From Planctomycetota bacterium (GTDB lineage Bacteria > Planctomycetota > UBA11346): a stretch of DNA of 48,354 nucleotides. A program made the translations under genes and the position numbers. The stretch covers positions 1 through 48,354 of the forward strand of contig JAKLKR010000014.1 in the NCBI GenBank assembly GCA_023150565.1, written 5' to 3'. This document shows, piece after piece, positions 1 through 8,009 of the stretch. The stretch's first letter is position 1. Each line of letters opens with the position of its first letter. A model generated the notes under the pieces. That model saw nothing but the letters and a program-made list of their open reading frames with translations, did not search any database and was not told where the DNA came from.

Positions 1-1
1 A

Positions 2-1888
2 GGGTGCCGGCGCATACGGACGGCCGCTCAAGCCGCCGTCAGGCGGTCATCCGACCCACGAATTCGCCGGAAGACCCCCTTTTCTTTCCCTGGCTGTGCG
101 CGGCGCCGGGGGCTGCCGTCCCTGCTCCTGGCCGCCGCGCTCGCCGCCCCGCTGTGCGCCGAGTCGGCGACCTCGGCCACCGTCACCACCGATGGATGGG
201 ATTGCTCCGGCGAGGTGGTGGGCGGAGCGGGCGAGGAGCGCCTGGTGCGGCTGGAGCTGGCCGTTCCGCGCGGAACCGCCGGCCTGTCGCGGACGGTGGA
301 TCTGCCCCCAGGGCGCACCTGGGCGCTGGCGGTCGACTACCGTTCCACCACCACCGAGTCGGCGCGCGATCGCGGCGCCTGGGCCTATGTCGCCTACCGT
401 GATGGCCAGAACAAGACGGTCGGCGAGCAGGCCCACCTGTTCGCCCCCGCCGCGGCGTGGACCCGGGCCGCAATCGCGCTGCAGCCGCCGGCGGCGGCGA
501 CCCGGCTGTTCCTCAGCATCCGCCAGCAGCAGCGGGTGGGCACCCTCGACCTGCGTGCGGTCGAGCTGCGCCCGGCCGAGGCCGGTGCCGCGCCGGTGCT
601 CACCCTCGGCCCCGCCGCCCTCGCCGGCCTGGCCTGGATCCAGACCCCCGGCCGCAAGCTGAGCCCCGCGGGCGAGGCGGCGCCCGCCGGCGGCGACATC
701 TTCGCGCCCTTCCTCAAGGGCCAGGCCCCGGCCATCGTGCGCGAACTCGGCAGCAGCGAGCGCGACGGGGTGCAGGTGCGCAAGGTGGCGTTCCGTTCGC
801 TGCTGGTCGGCGGCGAGACCCAGGACGTCTACGCCATCATCGCCCGGCCCGCCGGCGCCGGTCCCCATCCCGGCCTGCTCTGGCTGCATGGCGGCTGGGG
901 CTGCGCCGACGAATCGGCCGCGGTGCGCTACGCCAAGGCCGGCTACGTGACCATCGCCCCCGACCTGCCCGGCATCGCTGATCCGGCCAAATGCCCGCAT
1001 TCGGTCGGCCCCTGGGCCAAGCGCTTCAGCAAGCGTCCGTTCGCGGTGATCCCCGATCCGAGCGCCGACCAGACCTTCGATGCGGAGGTGGCGGCGCTGC
1101 AGTCGTTCGACCTGCTGGCGGCGCAGCCCGGGGTCGACGCCCGGCGCATCGGGGTGTCGGGCATCTCGATGGGAGGCTACTCCACCACCATGGTCGCCGG
1201 GCTGCTCGGCAGGCGGGTGCGGGCGGCGTACTCCAAGTTCGGCTGCGGATTCTATGAACTTGGCAGCGAATGGTCGGCCGGGCTGGCCAACCTGCCCGAC
1301 GACCGGCGCGCGCTCTGGCTGAAGCACTTCGACGCCGGGCGCCGGGCGCCGGGCATCACCGCCCCGTACTTCATCGCCGCCGCGGCGCGCGACCACTTCT
1401 TCTGGCCGGCGGCGGTGAACGCCACCCTGCTGGCGGTGCCGGCGGGGGCCAACCAGGCCTTCGCGCACGTCATCACCCACCGTCTGGATGGCATCCCCGG
1501 CGAGGCCGGCCTCGACCTGCTCTTCCTCGGCCACCATCTGAAGGGCGAGGGCCGGCCCTTCCCGACCGTGGCGGTCGAAAGCTGCACCGCCCAGGCCGAT
1601 GGCTCGCGCCGGGTGGCGTTCACGGTGCAGGCGCCGCTGCCGGTGCAGGCCGCCACCCTCTACGTCACCGCCGGCGGCGACACCTGGGAATCCAGCACCT
1701 GGGAGCCGATCGCAGCCCAGGCGGCCGGGCCGGCGCGTTTCGAGGCGGTCATCCCCGCCGGCAAGGTCACCGCCAAGGGCGCCTGGTACGTCAACGTCTC
1801 GGACGCCCGCCCCGCCACCGCCGGCAGCCTGGTGTACGGCATGGCGGCGACCGGCAGCGGAGCCGAGCTGCGCCCGCTCGGGCGCTGA
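2..1888 (+). CDS. Secreted alpha/beta hydrolase (esterase, dienelactone-hydrolase-like), 5' end unresolved
   Basis: Probable exported esterase acting on acylated carbohydrates; the substrate is unknown. The alpha/beta-hydrolase fold is shown by LLWLHGGWG (oxyanion-side HGG), a nucleophile elbow GISMGG with its Ser codon at 1166-1168, and a later AAARDHFFWPA segment that probably carries the acid Asp. About 120 C-terminal residues after the hydrolase form a beta-rich extension. The frame is open back to the window edge. Around 98-160 it reads as an Arg-rich stretch followed by LPSLLLAAALAAPLCAES, a typical signal peptide, but no ATG, GTG or TTG precedes it in this frame. The first usual start is GTG at 215, which would discard the signal peptide. 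Either a rarer start is used, the gene begins outside the window, or one base is missing in the G-run at 108-112; a GTG at 96 in another frame would then fit. It is followed by the GH2-type gene on the same strand. Confidence 0.8.
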   Translation, partial: GCRRIRTAAQAAVRRSSDPRIRRKTPFSFPGCARRRGLPSLLLAAALAAPLCAESATSATVTTDGWDCSGEVVGGAGEERLVRLELAVPRGTAGLSRTVDLPPGRTWALAVDYRSTTTESARDRGAWAYVAYRDGQNKTVGEQAHLFAPAAAWTRAAIALQPPAAATRLFLSIRQQQRVGTLDLRAVELRPAEAGAAPVLTLGPAALAGLAWIQTPGRKLSPAGEAAPAGGDIFAPFLKGQAPAIVRELGSSERDGVQVRKVAFRSLLVGGETQDVYAIIARPAGAGPHPGLLWLHGGWGCADESAAVRYAKAGYVTIAPDLPGIADPAKCPHSVGPWAKRFSKRPFAVIPDPSADQTFDAEVAALQSFDLLAAQPGVDARRIGVSGISMGGYSTTMVAGLLGRRVRAAYSKFGCGFYELGSEWSAGLANLPDDRRALWLKHFDAGRRAPGITAPYFIAAAARDHFFWPAAVNATLLAVPAGANQAFAHVITHRLDGIPGEAGLDLLFLGHHLKGEGRPFPTVAVESCTAQADGSRRVAFTVQAPLPVQAATLYVTAGGDTWESSTWEPIAAQAAGPARFEAVIPAGKVTAKGAWYVNVSDARPATAGSLVYGMAATGSGAELRPLGR

Positions 1889-1955
1889 GCCGTTCCATCC
1901 CGATCGTGTTTCCCGGCACCGGCCTCTGCTCCGGGTCCCCAAGGAAGGCATCTCC

Positions 1956-4900
1956 ATGCGCATCGTCATCGTCCTGCTGCCCCTGCTGTCCGCCCTCGCC
2001 AGCGAGGCGCCGGTGCTGGTCAACGGCGGTTTCGAGGACCTCGATGCCGCCGGCCAGCCGGTGGGCTGGAAGCCGGGCACGGGTGCGCGGGTCGAGAGCC
2101 GCGAGGGCAGCCGGGTGCTGGTGCTGCAGGCGGACAAGGACAATGCCGGCATCAGCCAGTCGCTGACCCTCGACCCCGCCTGGGGCACCCTGCGCTTCAG
2201 CTATCGCGCCAAGGTCGATGCGCTCATCCCCGGCAGCGAGGGCTGGCACGATGCGCGCATCGCCCTGACCTTCATCGACGCCGCCGGCAAGGCCAACCAC
2301 CAGGTGGCAGGCAGCTGGAAGGCGCCCACCACCGGCTGGGTGCAGGTGCGCGAGACCGTCGTCATCCCGTCCGGCTCGGTGCGGGTCAACGTCTCGCCGG
2401 CGATCTTCAACGCCACCGGGACCTGGGCGCTCGACGACCTGGCGGTCGAGGTGCTCGCCCGCCGCGGCGAAGGCATCGACGCCGCGGTCCCCGCCGGCGA
2501 GGCCGTGACCTGGGGCAAGGAGCCGGTCGAGGTGCAGTCGCCGCAGCGCGCGACGGTGTGCCTCAACGGCCTGTGGCGCTTCCAGCCCGCCCTCGGTCCG
2601 GCCGCGGGCGCGGCCCTGGCCACCGGCTGGGGCTGGCTGCGGGTGCCCGGCAGCTGGCGCGAGGGCCCGCTGCCCAGGGTGGTGCGCGCCACCGGGCCGG
2701 CCTGGGAGGGCTTCGGCAACGAGACCCCCGCCGGCTGGTACGAGCGCGATCTCGCCATCCCCGCCGCCTGGGCTGGGCGCGCGGTGGTGCTCGACCTGCG
2801 CCGGGTGTCGACCGACGCCGCGGTGCAGATCGACGGGCGCGAGGTCGGCACGGTGGCCTGGCCGGGTGGCGAGGTCGACCTCACCAAGGCCGTCGAGGCG
2901 GGGAAGACGCACAAGCTGCGCATCAAGGTGGTGGCGGTGGCCGACCAGGGCGAGGTGGTGCGCTTCATGGGCATGGGCGAAGGCCAGGTGCTCAAGGAGA
3001 AGGTGGTGCTGCAGACCCGCGGGCTGATCGGCGATGTGCTGCTGACCAGCCGCCCGCGCGGGGCGGTGCTCACCGGCTGCGCCATCCGCACCACCGTGAA
3101 GACCGACCCCCGGCCGGGCCCCAACCTCGCCGAGGGCCAGGCCCCGGCGGTGCAGGGCGACCTGCTGACGGTGGTGGCCGACTACCGCGCCCTGCCCGCC
3201 GCCGGCGACCTGGCGCTGACCGCGGTGGTGCGCGACGAGAGCGGCGTCGAGGTCAAACGCTTCGCCGCCAAGGTCGCCGCCACCGCCGGCAGCGGTTCGG
3301 TGCAGGCGGCGTGGCCGTGGGCCGACCCCCGCCTGTGGGACATCGGCCAGCCCAACCTCTACACCCTCGAACTGTCGCTGCGCGGCCCCGGCATCGACGA
3401 TGCCATCGGCGAGCGCTTCGGCTTCCGCGAGTTCCGCATCGAGGGCAGGCGCTTCCTGCTCAACGGCAGCGAGATCCGCCTGCGCCCCTCGACCGTGCAC
3501 GTGCAGACCGGCGGGGTGCGTGCGCTGATCGGCGCCGCCTTCGACGGCATGCGCTGGGCCGGCTTCAACACCCACGAGCTGTGGCCGTGGGACCGCGACG
3601 AGCGCGGCACCTGGGAATTCGACGAGATCTGGTGCGAGGAGGGCGACCGGCGCGGCTGCCTGGTCATCGCCCCGGCGCTGTGGATGACCCATCTGGTGGG
3701 CGACTGGCGCAAGCCCGGGGTGGCCGACACCTGGGAGTCGCGCATGATCCCCTCGCTCAAGCGCCTGCGCAACCACCCCTCGGTGGTGATGTGGGTGACC
3801 GGCACCAACCGCTTCGGCCACGGCCAGGACCAGAACCCGCAGGCGATCGGCAACCGCGAGCGCGCCTGGCTGCCGCACATGGGCTGGCGCCACGATGCCG
3901 AGCGCGGCCTGGACGCCGTCCGCCGCATCAAGGCCGCCGATCCCAGCCGGCCGGTGATGACCCACGCCGGCGGCGCGGTGGGCGACGTCTTCACCAGCAA
4001 CAACTACCTCTGCATCACCCCGCTGCAGGAACGCGAGGAATGGCTGTCGCGCTGGGCCGCCGACGGCGACATGCCGGTGCTGATGGTCGAGTTCGGCACC
4101 CCGTTCTACGCCACCTTCCACCGCGGGCGGCGCGGCTACGGCCACGCCACCACCAGCGAGCCGCTCTACACCGAGTACGCGGCGATCTACCAGGGCCCCG
4201 AGGCCTACCGCCTCGAAAGCGGCACCTACCGCGACACCGTCGCCTCCTCCTATGACAAGGACCAGCTGTGGAACAGCTGGCACAAGATCGAGGCGGCCTC
4301 GATGCACGAGGGCTTCAACCGCCTGCAGGCGCTGTTCCAGACCAACACCTGGCGCACCTGGCGCACCTGGGGCATCACCGGCGGCATGCTGCCGTGGGGC
4401 CACGGCCATGGCTGGGTGAATGCGCCCGGACGCGCGCACAAGGATGCCCTGCCGGCCTTCCAGCCCGGTGAACGGGGACCCTGGCGCGGCGAGGCGACCC
4501 GCGACCTGACCCAATTCCTGCGCCCGGAAGGCAGCCTGGTGACGGTGGCCGGCAAGGCCCAGGTGGCGGCCAACCAGGAGACCCTGGCGTGGATCGCCGG
4601 GGCGCCGGACTTCACCGACAAGACCCACCATGTGCGCGCCGGCGCGACCCTGGCCAAGCAGGCGGCGCTGATCAACGACGGCCGCGCCGCCGCGCGCTGG
4701 AACCTGTCGTGGAGCGCCGAGCTGGGCGGCGAGAAGATCGCCGCCGGCAGCATGACCGGGGTGCTGGCCCCGGCCGGGATCGCCTTCTCGCCGATCAGCA
4801 TCCCGGTGCCCGCCGTGATCAGGGCGAGCCGCGTCCCCGGCCTGGTGCGCCTGAGCTGCACCATCGGCGGGGCGCGTCACGAGGACGCCCTGCCCTTCAC

Positions 4901-6722
4901 CGCCTTCCAGCCGGCCGCGCCGGCCAAGCCGGCGCCGGTGGCGCTGCTCGACCCGGTGGGCGACACCACCGCCCTGCTGCGCACCCTCGACCTGCCGGCG
5001 GTGGCCTGGGACGGGGCCGCCACCGGCCGCCTGGTGGTGGTGGGGCGCAACGCCTTCGCCAAGGGCGGCGCCGATCCGTCGGCGCTGGAGCGCCACCTCG
5101 CCGCCGGCGGCCGGGTGCTGCTGATGGCGCAGGACCCCGCCTGGCTGCAGCAGCGCCTCGGCCTGCGCGTGGCCCGCCAGCTCAGCCGGCGGGTGTTCCC
5201 CGTGGTCGCCGACCACCCGGCCCTGGCCGGGCTCGACGCCGAGGCGCTGCGCGACTGGGCCGGCAGCAGCCGGCTGCTGCCGGAGATCGACGCGCCCTGC
5301 ACCGAGGTGCGCATGCCCGAGTACGGCTGGCGCTGGGGCACCCGCCACGTGCTCACCAGCGCGGCGGTCGAGATCCCGCACCGCGCCGGCTGGCGGCCGC
5401 TGCTGAGCTGCGAGTACGACGGCGCCTACACCCCGCTGGCGGAACTGGCGGTGGGCGGCGGCCTGGTCACCCTCTGCACCCTCGATCTCGAGGACCACGC
5501 CGCCGCCGATCCCGCCGCCGAGCGGCTGGCGCGCGCGCTGGTGGCCGCCGCCGGGACCGCCAAGGCGGAGCCGCGCGCCGCCGGCACCTACCTCGGCGGC
5601 GACGCCGGGGCCGCGCTGCTCGATGCCGCCGGCCTCACCTACCGCCGCGCCGCCGCCCTGCCCGAGCGCGGGGTGGCGCTGATCGGCGCCGACGCCCAGC
5701 TTGCCGATGCCGAGCTCGACGCCTTCCTGCGCCGCGGCGGGCGCGCGCTGCTGCTGCCGCGCGCATCCGCCCAGGCCCCGCTCGGGGTGCGCCTGGCGCG
5801 CGCCGACAAGCATGCCGGTTCGCTGGCGGTGCCGGCGTGGGCGAGCTGCCGCGGCCTGGGCGCCGGCGAACTGCGCCGGCGCAGCGACGGCCCGGCCTGG
5901 ACGGTGGCCGGCGGCGCCGACGCGGTGGGTGCCGATGGGCTGCTCGCCGAGGTGCGGCGCGGCGAGGGGGTGGCGGTGTTCTGCCAGCTCGATCCCGCCC
6001 TGCTCGAGGCCGACCGCCTGGCCTGGAACCGCCTGACCCGCTGGCGCTGGACGCGGGCGCTGGTGCAGATCGCCGGCAACCTCGGGGTGGCCTGCGCCGG
6101 CGACGACCGCCTGCTGCGGCCGATCGCGCCGCCCGAGCGCCTGTCGCTGGCGGGCACCTGGAAGGCCGCCCTCACCGCGCCGCTGCCGGCGGCGGGCGAG
6201 AAGGACCCCCGCCCCAAGGACCCCGGCCCGAGCGCGCGCGCCCTGGCGCTGGTGGCGCCCGACGCCGACGAGTCTCCGATGCAGGCGGTGGCGGTGTCGA
6301 AGGAGTGGGAGTCCTATGGCGGGGCCTGGCTGAACGCCGACGGCGAGGCGGTGTTCCGCAGGACGGTCGAGATCCCCGCCGCCTGGGCCGGGCGCGCCCT
6401 GACCCTGTCGCTGGGCGCGATCGACGACTTCGACGTGGCCTATGTCGACGGGGTCGAGGTCGGCCGCACCACCATCACCACCCCGGCGTTCTGGAGCCAT
6501 CTGCGCCGCTACACCGTCCCGGCCAAGCTCGCCACCCCCGGCCGTCACGTGATCGCGGTGCGGGTGTTCGACCACTTCGGCGGCGGCGGCATGGTCGGCC
6601 GGCCCGAGGACCTGGCGCTGGAGCCGGCGGCCGCCCCCGCCGTCGCGGCGCCGCTCTACCACAGCGACTACCGCGCCGACTTCGCGCTCGGCGACGATCC
6701 CTACCGCTACTACCGCTGGTGA
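1956..6722 (+). CDS. Large secreted glycoside hydrolase family 2-like protein
   Basis: A 1588-residue exported protein related to beta-galactosidase/glucuronidase-type GH2 enzymes, presumably acting on extracellular polysaccharide. Start ATG 1956 is chosen because AAGGAAGG lies about 8 bases upstream and the product opens with a signal peptide (MRIVIVLLPLLSALAS). The order is: carbohydrate-binding-like module (about 20-170, with VLVNGGFED); GH2 jelly-roll domain (about 190-330, GWYERDLAIP); immunoglobulin-like domain; TIM barrel from about 490 (FREFRIEGRRFLLNG); a long beta-rich middle; and a second jelly-roll domain (about 1390-1570, VFRRTVEIPAAWAGR). The nucleophile region PVLMVEFG has Glu712. 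The usual acid/base motif GNE is replaced by GTN, giving Asn618, so hydrolysis may be impaired or use another residue. It lies 67 bases after the upstream esterase gene, probably in the same transcription unit. Confidence 0.85.
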   Translation: MRIVIVLLPLLSALASEAPVLVNGGFEDLDAAGQPVGWKPGTGARVESREGSRVLVLQADKDNAGISQSLTLDPAWGTLRFSYRAKVDALIPGSEGWHDARIALTFIDAAGKANHQVAGSWKAPTTGWVQVRETVVIPSGSVRVNVSPAIFNATGTWALDDLAVEVLARRGEGIDAAVPAGEAVTWGKEPVEVQSPQRATVCLNGLWRFQPALGPAAGAALATGWGWLRVPGSWREGPLPRVVRATGPAWEGFGNETPAGWYERDLAIPAAWAGRAVVLDLRRVSTDAAVQIDGREVGTVAWPGGEVDLTKAVEAGKTHKLRIKVVAVADQGEVVRFMGMGEGQVLKEKVVLQTRGLIGDVLLTSRPRGAVLTGCAIRTTVKTDPRPGPNLAEGQAPAVQGDLLTVVADYRALPAAGDLALTAVVRDESGVEVKRFAAKVAATAGSGSVQAAWPWADPRLWDIGQPNLYTLELSLRGPGIDDAIGERFGFREFRIEGRRFLLNGSEIRLRPSTVHVQTGGVRALIGAAFDGMRWAGFNTHELWPWDRDERGTWEFDEIWCEEGDRRGCLVIAPALWMTHLVGDWRKPGVADTWESRMIPSLKRLRNHPSVVMWVTGTNRFGHGQDQNPQAIGNRERAWLPHMGWRHDAERGLDAVRRIKAADPSRPVMTHAGGAVGDVFTSNNYLCITPLQEREEWLSRWAADGDMPVLMVEFGTPFYATFHRGRRGYGHATTSEPLYTEYAAIYQGPEAYRLESGTYRDTVASSYDKDQLWNSWHKIEAASMHEGFNRLQALFQTNTWRTWRTWGITGGMLPWGHGHGWVNAPGRAHKDALPAFQPGERGPWRGEATRDLTQFLRPEGSLVTVAGKAQVAANQETLAWIAGAPDFTDKTHHVRAGATLAKQAALINDGRAAARWNLSWSAELGGEKIAAGSMTGVLAPAGIAFSPISIPVPAVIRASRVPGLVRLSCTIGGARHEDALPFTAFQPAAPAKPAPVALLDPVGDTTALLRTLDLPAVAWDGAATGRLVVVGRNAFAKGGADPSALERHLAAGGRVLLMAQDPAWLQQRLGLRVARQLSRRVFPVVADHPALAGLDAEALRDWAGSSRLLPEIDAPCTEVRMPEYGWRWGTRHVLTSAAVEIPHRAGWRPLLSCEYDGAYTPLAELAVGGGLVTLCTLDLEDHAAADPAAERLARALVAAAGTAKAEPRAAGTYLGGDAGAALLDAAGLTYRRAAALPERGVALIGADAQLADAELDAFLRRGGRALLLPRASAQAPLGVRLARADKHAGSLAVPAWASCRGLGAGELRRRSDGPAWTVAGGADAVGADGLLAEVRRGEGVAVFCQLDPALLEADRLAWNRLTRWRWTRALVQIAGNLGVACAGDDRLLRPIAPPERLSLAGTWKAALTAPLPAAGEKDPRPKDPGPSARALALVAPDADESPMQAVAVSKEWESYGGAWLNADGEAVFRRTVEIPAAWAGRALTLSLGAIDDFDVAYVDGVEVGRTTITTPAFWSHLRRYTVPAKLATPGRHVIAVRVFDHFGGGGMVGRPEDLALEPAAAPAVAAPLYHSDYRADFALGDDPYRYYRW

Positions 6723-6729
6723 CCCGCCC

Positions 6730-7005
6730 ATGAACCGCCCCGGCATCATCACCCGCGTCCAGGCCCTGCCCGGCCGCCTGCATGCCGGCCGGCGGATCGA
6801 CGAGGCCTACCTGCACGTCACCTTCGCCGACGGGCGCAGCGGGGCGGTGTACGCCGCCTGCTGCCTGCCGGACGGGCCGGGACCGCATCCGGCGGTGGTG
6901 CACTGCCCGGGCGGCGGCCAGCCGGTGGCCGACGACGACCTGGTGTGGTGGGCCGGCCACGGCTTCGCCTGCGCGGCCTTCGACTGGCAGGTGGTGCGTA
7001 CCTCC
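6730..7005 (+). pseudogene. Truncated alpha/beta hydrolase (acetyl-esterase-like), N-terminal stub
   Basis: Starts at ATG 6730, 7 bases after the GH2-type gene. About 92 residues match the N-terminal half of an acetyl-xylan-esterase-type hydrolase: a beta-rich lead, then PAVVHCPGGG and HGFACAAFDWQV. The part that should hold the nucleophile Ser, Asp and His is missing. After about 7005 the sequence turns AT-rich for roughly 55 bases. The same frame then merely continues as antisense of metF, so the long open frame to 7992 is not a real protein. I infer a deletion or insertion that removed the rest of the gene, or an assembly join; the sequence alone cannot separate these. Confidence 0.6.
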
Positions 7006-7062
7006 GAAAGGTATACGCCGGAGCCGAATTATTATTCAAGGTATTTTAGAAGCGGGACACTA
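7006..7062. other. AT-rich junction between the esterase stub and metF
   Basis: A short stretch of far lower G+C than either side; TTATTATT and TATTTTAG runs are visible. It separates the broken esterase frame from the metF stop codon (TAG on the minus strand, 7060-7062). A small hairpin, TACCT at 6999-7003 with AGGTA at 7009-7013, lies at its left edge. Read from the metF side it begins TGTCCCGCTTCTAAAATACC, which has the look of an insertion-sequence end, but no partner end or transposase is present. It could be a remnant of a mobile element, a deletion scar or an assembly join. Confidence 0.45.
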
Positions 7063-7941
7063 GATGCTCTCGCCCAGCAGGCGCAGGGCGGTGACGATCT
7101 CGGCCGCGGCGGTGGAGCGGTTGAGGGCGTAGATGTGCAGGCCCGGCGCCCCCGCCGCCAGCAGTTCGCGGCACAGCGCCACGGTGAAGGCCATGCCGGC
7201 GCGGCGGGCGGCGGCGCGGTCGCCGGCCAGCGGTTCGATCGCCGCGCGCAGGCGCTCGGGGATGGCGGCGCGGCTGAGCTGGCAGGCCTTCTGCAGTCCG
7301 GCCCAGTCCACCACCGGCCAGATGCCGGGGATGATGCGCGGCGCGCGGCCGAGGCGGGCGGCGACGTGGGCGCACATGGCGCGGTAGTCGGCCGGGTCGA
7401 AGAACAGCTGGGTGATGGCGGCGCAGGCGCCGCCGCGCAGCTTGTCGGCCAGGCGGTCCCAGTCCGCCTCGCGGCTGGCGGCCTCGGGGTGGCGCTCGGG
7501 GAAGGCCGCGCACAGGGTGGCGAAGCCGCCGCGCGCGCCGATCAGGGCGATGAGGTCGGCGGCATGGCTGCAGCCGCCGTCGACCGGCACGAAGCGCTCC
7601 TGGCCCTTGGGCGGATCGCCGCGCAGCGCCAGCAGGTTCCCGATGCCGGCGCCGTGGTATTCGTCGAGCAGCGCGCCGAGCTCGGCGCGGGTGGCGTTGA
7701 CGCAGGTGAGGTGGGCCATCGCCGTCACCCCCCAGCGGCCCTGGATCTGCTCGACCACCTCGCGGGTCTTGGCGCGGGTGGTGCCGCCGGCGCCGTAGGT
7801 CACCGAGACGAAGTCGGGGCCGAGCGGCACCAGCTGGTCGATGCTGTCCTCGAGGGTGTACCAGGCGCGCTCGTTCTTGGGCGGGAAGAACTCGAACGAG
7901 AGGGTGCGGGCGCGGGTGGCGAAGAGCTGGTCGAGACGCAT
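7060..7941 (-). CDS. metF: Methylenetetrahydrofolate reductase (MetF)
   Basis: A 293-residue flavoprotein that interconverts 5,10-methylene- and 5-methyl-tetrahydrofolate in the cytoplasm. It has the full set of family signatures: SFEFFPPK near the N-terminus, VSVTYGAGGTT, NLLALRGDPP, AAITQLFFD, IIPGIWPV and the C-terminal HIYALNRS. Its length is that of the bacterial enzyme, so it looks intact although its stop codon lies right at the AT-rich junction. It is the last gene of the minus-strand run, 68 bases after the esterase gene. A second, differently built MetF occurs at 29472-30794 within the corrinoid methyl-transfer cluster, so this copy may serve methionine synthesis and the other methyl catabolism. 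Confidence 0.93.
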   Translation of the reverse strand: MRLDQLFATRARTLSFEFFPPKNERAWYTLEDSIDQLVPLGPDFVSVTYGAGGTTRAKTREVVEQIQGRWGVTAMAHLTCVNATRAELGALLDEYHGAGIGNLLALRGDPPKGQERFVPVDGGCSHAADLIALIGARGGFATLCAAFPERHPEAASREADWDRLADKLRGGACAAITQLFFDPADYRAMCAHVAARLGRAPRIIPGIWPVVDWAGLQKACQLSRAAIPERLRAAIEPLAGDRAAARRAGMAFTVALCRELLAAGAPGLHIYALNRSTAAAEIVTALRLLGESI

Positions 7942-8009
7942 GCCGGCACGCTGGCGCCGGGCGCGTCAAGGTCAACCATCGTTTCATCGTGATGGAGCGA
8001 TGCATGTAC

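Noticed and set aside
1791-6752. 1653-residue open frame on the minus strand
   Set aside because: It is antisense to the GH2-type gene. Its Gly/Arg/Ala-rich, low-complexity translation is what GC-rich DNA gives by chance, and it shows no domain signature.
6730-7992. Plus-strand frame of 420 residues starting at ATG 6730
   Set aside because: Only the first 92 residues or so resemble a protein family; the remainder is antisense of metF and low in complexity.
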